Below, piece after piece: positions 59,054 through 64,000 of a DNA stretch of 64,000 bases (its first letter is position 1; every line of letters begins with the position of its first letter). The DNA is from Bacteroidota bacterium. GTDB lineage: Bacteria; Bacteroidota; Ignavibacteria; UBA10030; UBA8401. The notes beneath the pieces are model-generated. The model made no database searches. It worked only from the letters and a program-made list of their open reading frames with translations, and had not been told where the DNA came from. The translations under genes were made by a program, and so were the position numbers. The stretch covers positions 2,480,001 to 2,544,000 of the forward strand of contig JBBAAO010000001.1 of NCBI GenBank assembly GCA_041658205.1, in the 5' to 3' direction.

Positions 59054-59067
59054 GGGGTAACACTCAA

Positions 59068-59961
59068 TTATTTTGTCCGTTTCACTTTCACGCTTCCTAA
59101 TCCCGATTCGATGTAGACGTCCATTTTCCCTTCAGCATCATTATAATTTTCGGATTCATAGACTCCTTTTTTCTTCCGGACAAATTCGTTGTCATCCAAC
59201 GACAGATTTGAGAGCCAACTATCTTCATATTTTATGCGTAATCCGATATTCTTCGGCACAGCAACCGTTATTGAACCAAGGCCGACATTGATATCAACCT
59301 TTACATCCCTCTTCAATTCACCGCCAAAATCAAGATAATATGAACCCACTCCCCCTTCGAATTCCATTTTGCGAAAATTCGCATTGTTCAAATTATTGGC
59401 AACAAATTTACTAACGCCTGTTTCCACTTTCAAATTTTTAATCTCACCGGCATTTTTTTCATCAAAACTCAATTTTGATGAACTGGCACCGGTGGAGATA
59501 GAAAGTTCGTTGATCGTCAATCCCGTAAAGTCGAAATTACTTTTGCCTGCTCCAAGCTCAGCGTCGATGGAGAGCGGGATGCCTTCTACTAGTTCAACAT
59601 ACCACTCATCTGTCCTAAAATTGAGATCGGCATTCACGCGAACTCGTGTGTCACCGTCTTCCGATGTTTCAATATCGGAATCTTCCGGATGCATTTCAAT
59701 TTTCAGATCGCCGACATTTTTTCGGACATAATAATCAATATCCAATTTTGGTTCGCGATTTTTTTCTTTTCGCTTATAATAAACGGAGACAATTTTATCT
59801 TTGCTTCCCTTTTCAATATTCACGGAACCAAATGATGATTCTATTTTCACTCGCACTTCGTTTTCGTCTGTTTTCTTCACTTCACGGTGTAAATGTTGTG
59901 CAGAAAGCATACCGGTAAGAAGGCAAATTGTGCCGATGTATATTACAATAGTCTTTTTCAT
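59068..59961 (-). CDS. Exported toast-rack/DUF4097-like adhesin-fold protein
   Basis: A 297-residue protein with a signal peptide (MKKTIVIYIGTICLLTGMLSAQ). It contains regularly spaced beta turns: VRVKIESSFGSVNIEKGSKDKIV, LSIDAELGAGKSNFDFTGLTINELSISTGASSSKLSFD, NLKVETGVSKF, MEFEGGVGSYYLDFGGEL, INVGLGSITVAVP, YIESGLGSVKVKR. The repeated G-x-G/S-x-x-x-x-F/V rungs are those of the toast-rack/DUF4097/LiaF-like right-handed fold linked to envelope stress. It follows the ECF sigma gene by 62 bases, with AAAGG before the start, suggesting it is a target or regulator of that sigma factor. Confidence 0.78.
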   Translation of the reverse strand: MKKTIVIYIGTICLLTGMLSAQHLHREVKKTDENEVRVKIESSFGSVNIEKGSKDKIVSVYYKRKEKNREPKLDIDYYVRKNVGDLKIEMHPEDSDIETSEDGDTRVRVNADLNFRTDEWYVELVEGIPLSIDAELGAGKSNFDFTGLTINELSISTGASSSKLSFDEKNAGEIKNLKVETGVSKFVANNLNNANFRKMEFEGGVGSYYLDFGGELKRDVKVDINVGLGSITVAVPKNIGLRIKYEDSWLSNLSLDDNEFVRKKKGVYESENYNDAEGKMDVYIESGLGSVKVKRTK

Positions 59962-60023
59962 AATTCAGCCTTTTTATTAGGGGGCTGATGATATTTTACG
60001 CTTGTTGAGGGAAAGAGTTGCGG

Positions 60024-60689
60024 CTAATATTGATGAATTTTCTTCTTTAAGCGCTTATAGAGTATCTCTCTGGCACGGAAAATATGTGCTTTTACAGTGC
60101 CAAGCGGAAGTTTTAACTCATCGGCAATTTCCTGATAATCTTTATCTTCGGTATGTCGCATAAGAATTACTTGCCGATATTTCTCGGGCAAGGCATTGAC
60201 AGCATCTTCAAGAATCTTTGTCCGTTGACCTGCAATCAACGTCTTGTCAGGCTCATAGGATGAATCAGGGATCTCAAAACTGTATTCGCCATCTTTCGAT
60301 TCTAGTGGTTTATCAATGGAAAAGGTTGCCAACTTCTTTTTTCGGATATAGTCGATACAGTTATTCGTCGCAATTTTATAAAGCCACGTTGAAAAAGCGA
60401 ATTCTTCATTAAAATTGTGGAGCGAATTGAACGCTTTGATAAATGCTTCCTGAGTAAGATCTTCAACTTCATCTTTATCGTGAACCATTCTATACAAGAG
60501 ATTGTACACTTGATCGTGGTACTTCTTTAAAATAGCACGATACGAGGGTTGATCCCCTTTTAAAGCTTTTTTTATATTGCGGGAATCTTCAGCGCGCGAA
60601 TCAAGTCTGCGTTGGGCAAGAACTTCCTCTCTGGTCTTTGGTGATCCGGATGGTTGTATGGTAGAGGAAGTTTTTTTCAGTGGTGGCAT
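60024..60689 (-). CDS. ECF-type RNA polymerase sigma-70 factor
   Basis: A 221-residue sigma factor with a basic N-terminal extension (about 1-45). Region 2 is YRAILKKYHDQVYNLLYRMVHDKDEVEDLTQEAFIKAFNSLHNF...FSTWLYKIATNNCIDYIRKKK. A linker follows, then region 4 (VNALPEKYRQVILMRHTEDKDYQEIADELKLPLGTVKAHIFRAREILYKRL). Regions 1.1 and 3 are absent, as in ECF factors (RpoE-like group). No anti-sigma gene is obvious; the exported toast-rack protein downstream could be in its regulon. The start has no Shine-Dalgarno, but no better start is seen. Confidence 0.92.
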   Translation of the reverse strand: MPPLKKTSSTIQPSGSPKTREEVLAQRRLDSRAEDSRNIKKALKGDQPSYRAILKKYHDQVYNLLYRMVHDKDEVEDLTQEAFIKAFNSLHNFNEEFAFSTWLYKIATNNCIDYIRKKKLATFSIDKPLESKDGEYSFEIPDSSYEPDKTLIAGQRTKILEDAVNALPEKYRQVILMRHTEDKDYQEIADELKLPLGTVKAHIFRAREILYKRLKKKIHQY

Positions 60690-60823
60690 CGTAAAAAATA
60701 CATACAGTAATGTCTGAAATGAAATTACTCAAAAATGGATGCAGTTGCAAGGAACTCTTACAGTGGGTTATTTTCGCATTTGAGATTCGAGACAATTCTT
60801 GCTATACTCAATCAGGAATTTTT

Positions 60824-60831
60824 TATTTTTG
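60824..60831 (+). promoter_or_regulatory. Possible -7 box before purA
   Basis: TATTTTTG matches TAnnTTTG and lies 23 bases before the purA ATG. The upstream CTTG is 22 bases away, slightly too far, so the promoter is only tentative. Confidence 0.3.
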
Positions 60832-60854
60832 TCAATTAAACTTGAAGTGAATTT

Positions 60855-62123
60855 ATGCCAGTATCAATCATTGTTGGAGCCCAATGGGGTGATGAAGGGA
60901 AAGGGAAGATCGTCGATATGCTCAGCGAAAATATCGATATCGTTGCCCGATACCAAGGTGGAGCAAATGCGGGACATACCGTTGTGATCGGTGATAAAAC
61001 ATACGTGCTACATCTCATCCCCTCCGGAATTTTTCAAAAGAATGTCAAATGCGTCATCGGTAATGGTGTGGTGATCGATCCCATCGCTTTAATGGAAGAG
61101 ATCGAAATGATCAAATCGTTCGGCATTAAGATCGATGGGCGATTGTTTATCAGTCACAATGCGCATTTAATTATGCCATATCACAAATTGCTCGATAATA
61201 TTCGAGAACAGGGAGCACAAAAAATAGGAACGACAGGACGGGGCATCGGTCCGGCATACATTGATAAGTATATGCGTACGGGAATCCGTGTTGTAGATCT
61301 GTTGGATAGAAAAGTATTACGAGAAAAACTGACCCGCAACATCGAAGAAAAGAATCAGATCCTGAGCAAAGTTTATGGCAAAACAGAGATCGATATCGAC
61401 AAAATAGTAAATGAGTACCAAGAGTTTGATAAAAAAATCGATCCATACATTACCGATACTGCGACACTTTTGAATGATGCACTCCGGAAAAAGAAACGGA
61501 TTCTTGCCGAAGGAGCACAAGGTGCGCTGCTTGATGTCGATCATGGAACGTATCCATACGTTACATCATCTAATCCAACCAGCGGCGGTGCATGCACCGG
61601 TTTGGGAATTCCGCCAACTTCGGTGAAATCGATTATCGGAATAGTAAAAGCATATTCTACGCGCGTCGGCAACGGACCCTTCCCCACAGAGTTGAATGAT
61701 ACTACCGGTGAAGAACTGCGTAAGATAGGACATGAATTCGGAGCAACAACTGGTCGGCCGCGGCGTTGCGGATGGCTTGATATGGTGAGCTTGAAATATT
61801 CGTTGATGGTGAACGGAATCAGTGAGATTGCCTTGACAAAACTTGATGTGCTGGATAGTTTTGACGAAATCAACATCTGTGTAGCATATAAAAAAGAGGG
61901 AAAGATTCTTAAATCATTCCCGACTGATGTTCACACACTGGAAACCGTTGAGCCGGTATTCCAAACGTATAAAGGGTGGAAAGAATCCATTTCCGAAACG
62001 AAGAAATGGAAGCGTTTACCGAAGCGCACAATGAAATATGTTGAAACGATTGAAAAACTATCCGGAGTAACCGTTTCGTTAGTGTCAGTCGGTGCACGAA
62101 GAGATCAAACTATCGTTCGATAA
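60855..62123 (+). CDS. purA: Adenylosuccinate synthetase
   Basis: IMP plus aspartate plus GTP gives adenylosuccinate, committing IMP to AMP. The 422 residues have the P-loop GAQWGDEGKGKIVD at residues 7-20. ARYQGGANAGHTVV, IGTTGRGIGPAYIDK, EGAQGALLDVDHGTYPYVTSSNPTSGGACTGLGIPP and ATTGRPRRCGWLDMVSLKY follow, with a C-terminal guanine-specificity region (LTKLDVLD, KLSGVTVSLVSVGARRDQTI). Length is normal. A long hairpin separates it from the histidine kinase gene. Confidence 0.97.
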   Translation: MPVSIIVGAQWGDEGKGKIVDMLSENIDIVARYQGGANAGHTVVIGDKTYVLHLIPSGIFQKNVKCVIGNGVVIDPIALMEEIEMIKSFGIKIDGRLFISHNAHLIMPYHKLLDNIREQGAQKIGTTGRGIGPAYIDKYMRTGIRVVDLLDRKVLREKLTRNIEEKNQILSKVYGKTEIDIDKIVNEYQEFDKKIDPYITDTATLLNDALRKKKRILAEGAQGALLDVDHGTYPYVTSSNPTSGGACTGLGIPPTSVKSIIGIVKAYSTRVGNGPFPTELNDTTGEELRKIGHEFGATTGRPRRCGWLDMVSLKYSLMVNGISEIALTKLDVLDSFDEINICVAYKKEGKILKSFPTDVHTLETVEPVFQTYKGWKESISETKKWKRLPKRTMKYVETIEKLSGVTVSLVSVGARRDQTIVR

Positions 62124-62134
62124 ATGTTCTGCAA

Positions 62135-62169
62135 GAGCATCAATGTTGCGTAGCGCAACATTGATGCTC
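62135..62169. promoter_or_regulatory. Perfect 16-bp hairpin between purA and the histidine kinase
   Basis: GAGCATCAATGTTGCG and its exact complement around a TAG loop. There is no U run on either side, and it ends 10 bases before the kinase ATG, so it is more likely an RNA-stability or translation-control element, or a small repeat, than a classical terminator. Confidence 0.5.
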
Positions 62170-62179
62170 ACTACCGAAT

Positions 62180-63379
62180 ATGAAACTCAATACCCGCAGT
62201 CCAAAATCCGGCAATATTAAAATAGCGTTGTTTGTTGCGGCTGTATGTATTGTCATACCAATCCTTCTTTATACTCATAACCTTGTTATTGATCTCCAAA
62301 AAAAGCAGCGGGAAACTGCAGCGCTGTATGCTCGATCTCTTGAGTATATTGCCAACAGCAATCCCACCAGCGGGACAGATTATACGTTCATCTTTGATGA
62401 AATTATCGGTGCTATAGATTTTCCTGTCATTCTCACCAACGGTGATGACAGCGAAATTAGTACAACAAAAAATATTACCATCGATTCCACTTTCTCCATA
62501 GCAAAACGGAAAACAATTTTGTTTGAGATGATCAGGTCGTTGGACGAAGAGAATAAGCCGATTCTTGTGACGTATCAAGATTCACTGATACTACAGAAAG
62601 TCCATTACGGTGAATCGAACCTCGTAACGCAATTGCGATGGTTGCCATTTATTGAGTTGTCCATCGCCACATTGTTCATCCTCGTCGGATATATCGGATT
62701 CAGCTACATTAAACGGAACGAACAAAGCAACATTTGGGTCGGAATGGCCCGTGAAACAGCGCATCAGCTTGGAACTCCGTTAACGAGCATGATGGGATGG
62801 ATTGAACTCTTGAAACATCAATCCGAAGCGAGTCCGAAAATTCTGGAAACAGTTTCGGAATTTGAGCATGATGCTCGTCGGTTAACGAAAGTAGCTGATC
62901 GATTTTCAAAAATTGGTTCAAAACCGGACTTGAAAAATGAAAATGTGACGGAATTAATTCAACGAACGATCCAATATTTTGAAAAGCGCATTCCGCAAAT
63001 GGGGAAAAAAGTCGATATTTCTATTAACGCTAATGAAGGATTCACTGCACGTGTGAACAACGAACTGTTTGAATGGGTGATTGAGAACCTGATCAAAAAT
63101 GCCCTGGATGCGATGGAAGATGGAAAAGGTTCGATATCATTCTCCCTTTCGAAAGTCAGAAATAAAACGATTATTGATGTGAAGGACACCGGAAAAGGAA
63201 TCGATCCGTCATATCATAAAGATATTTTCCGTCCGGGTTTCAGCACAAAAAAACGAGGATGGGGATTAGGACTTTCACTTTCAAAACGAATTATTGAAAC
63301 ATATCACCGCGGTAAACTGAGCGTCTTAAAAAGCGCAGTCGGAGAAGGAACAACGTTTAGAATAGTGTTAAAATCGTAA
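62180..63379 (+). CDS. Membrane sensor histidine kinase
   Basis: A 399-residue kinase. Two membrane helices (about 13-35 and 153-175) bracket a short extracytoplasmic sensor. The dimerisation/phosphoacceptor helix is VGMARETAHQLGTPLTSMMGWIELL with phospho-His195. The ATPase domain has the N box (WVIENLIKNALDAM), G1 box (DVKDTGKGIDPSYHKDIFRPGFSTKKRGWGLGLSLSKRIIE) and a final G-x-G-T-x-F. The H-Q-L-G-T-P-L-T H-box is the form common in Bacteroidota/Ignavibacteria. No response regulator is adjacent, so it is an orphan here. Confidence 0.92.
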   Translation: MKLNTRSPKSGNIKIALFVAAVCIVIPILLYTHNLVIDLQKKQRETAALYARSLEYIANSNPTSGTDYTFIFDEIIGAIDFPVILTNGDDSEISTTKNITIDSTFSIAKRKTILFEMIRSLDEENKPILVTYQDSLILQKVHYGESNLVTQLRWLPFIELSIATLFILVGYIGFSYIKRNEQSNIWVGMARETAHQLGTPLTSMMGWIELLKHQSEASPKILETVSEFEHDARRLTKVADRFSKIGSKPDLKNENVTELIQRTIQYFEKRIPQMGKKVDISINANEGFTARVNNELFEWVIENLIKNALDAMEDGKGSISFSLSKVRNKTIIDVKDTGKGIDPSYHKDIFRPGFSTKKRGWGLGLSLSKRIIETYHRGKLSVLKSAVGEGTTFRIVLKS

Positions 63380-63404
63380 AAAGTTATTACTGCAACGCTT
63401 CGAC

Positions 63405-63896
63405 CTACATTGTTTGTTTCGGTTGAAACACTCTCCAACCGATCAATGCTCCTAAAAACGAAAAGAGCGTATTGGGAATAATATAAATGAAGATTGCGAG
63501 GAACGAGCCAATAATATTCGGCTCGGCATTCTTTGCATCTTCTACCATTGGATAAATTTCCGGTGGAAGATCTATTTGCATCCTCTCCGCCAATCGCATC
63601 ATCATATCAATGGCAATGTCTCCGAAGATCAACGTTACAACATACTGTATCAACACAGCAGCGATGGACGAAATTACACCGGCATAAATTCCCAGTTGAG
63701 TGCAATCTTCCCTGGTCATTTGCTCCATGTCCGGAGTAATATCTTTTTGATAGAGCATTACAGCAAGAAATCCGCCAAGCATTACACCTGCGCAGCACAA
63801 ACAATTCAAAAAATTCAGTCCGGGCACCGCCCACACTGTGGCGATCAATAAACCGCCATAGAGCGAGGGTATCAGTTTATCTGGTTTCAGATTCAT
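63405..63896 (-). CDS. Four-helix membrane protein, function unknown
   Basis: A 163-residue protein with about four hydrophobic helices: LLIATVWAVPGLNFLNCLCCAGVMLGGFLAVMLY, LGIYAGVISSIAAVLIQYVVTLIFG, and IIGSFLAIFIYIIPNTLFSFLGALIGW, with an acidic, Met-rich loop between (MMMRLAERMQIDLPPEIYPMVEDAKNAEPN). A Cys pair (NCLCCAG) lies in the first hydrophobic segment. The gene is not assigned to a family; it resembles the DUF4199/DUF5518 type of small integral proteins. Its start overlaps the end of the upstream minus-strand gene by 20 bases. Confidence 0.7.
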   Translation of the reverse strand: MNLKPDKLIPSLYGGLLIATVWAVPGLNFLNCLCCAGVMLGGFLAVMLYQKDITPDMEQMTREDCTQLGIYAGVISSIAAVLIQYVVTLIFGDIAIDMMMRLAERMQIDLPPEIYPMVEDAKNAEPNIIGSFLAIFIYIIPNTLFSFLGALIGWRVFQPKQTM

Positions 63897-64000
63897 ATAC
63901 TTTTACTCTTTTCAAAAAAGTGTGAATAACATCTGTGAGCGTCTGGTGCAATAATAAAGCCAGGCCAATTCCAAAAAACGACCCCGTTCCGATGCGTGAA
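63877..64000 (-). CDS. C-terminal end of a membrane protein (cut by window edge)
   Basis: On the minus strand the frame from 63999 to the TAA at 63879-63877 reads SRIGTGSFFGIGLALLLHQ... and ends RVKVYESETR, 40 residues with one hydrophobic helix and a basic then charged tail. The 20-base overlap with the next gene's start is typical of a coupled operon. The family cannot be judged from this fragment. Confidence 0.5.
   Translation of the reverse strand, partial: SRIGTGSFFGIGLALLLHQTLTDVIHTFLKRVKVYESETR

Overview
The window is about 41-42% GC by eye, densely coded, and looks chromosomal. It comes from a bacterium of the Bacteroidota/Chlorobiota/Ignavibacteriota (FCB) branch, most probably on the Ignavibacteria side. 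The pointers are: a giant secreted protein ending in a type IX secretion (T9SS) type A sorting domain with a YPNPFNP motif; several outer-membrane barrels of FCB families (PorV/FadL-like, DUF6588-like); a three-gene Bacteroidota-style succinate dehydrogenase; several promoters fitting the Bacteroidota form (-33 TTG-like, about 19-20 nt, -7 TAnnTTTG); and weak or missing Shine-Dalgarno sequences at many starts. Genus and species cannot be told from this sequence.

Layout. 1-2140 (+): a 5'-cut NTF2-like protein end, pheA, ftsX. 2162-5516 (-): sdhCAB. 5653-18679 (-): an envelope cluster with two paralogous CsgG-domain proteins, a 1599-aa Asp-box/T9SS protein, a beta-barrel, a transglutaminase-like/TPR protein and a CHASE2 adenylate cyclase. 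18857-19339 (-): a haem-binding protein. 19490-24113 (+): glmM, dprA, a DUF3109 protein, rpoN. 24176-30200 (-): a barrel and an 883-aa repeat protein in tandem, a DUF3467 protein, a TPR lipoprotein. 30351-39936 (+): HIT protein, icd, tilS, hpt, ftsH, a polyprenol/diacylglycerol kinase-like protein, hisG, a cell-wall amidase. 40059-47365 (+): hutH, a U32 protein with its ferredoxin, add, sixA, alpha-glucan phosphorylase. 48341-53017 (-): pyruvate kinase, penicillin acylase family protein, L,D-transpeptidase. 53031-54066 (+): a tandem GIY-YIG/tRNA-Pro array. After that come a MerR regulator, a DUF6588-like protein, a TPR/CHAT protein, an envelope-stress-like pair (ECF sigma factor plus toast-rack protein), purA, a histidine kinase and membrane proteins at the right edge.

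Most genes are core metabolism and envelope biogenesis. The accessory signal sits in three places. (1) At 53031-54066, three nearly identical cassettes of about 305 bp lie between what looks like the native tRNA-Pro promoter and the one intact tRNA-Pro(GGG) gene. Each cassette is a 5' half of tRNA-Pro with a 22-nt double-hairpin insert in the D loop, followed by a small GIY-YIG nuclease ORF. (2) Two short non-autonomous elements (47493-47811 and 55936-56164) share GTAACTG..CAGTTAC-type ends and are each flanked by a perfect 8-bp target duplication, as expected of IS66-family MITEs. The second lies at the 5' end of the CHAT gene. (3) A CHAT-domain lipoprotein has lost both catalytic residues. 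The GIY-YIG/tRNA array is the best candidate here for a poorly described system.
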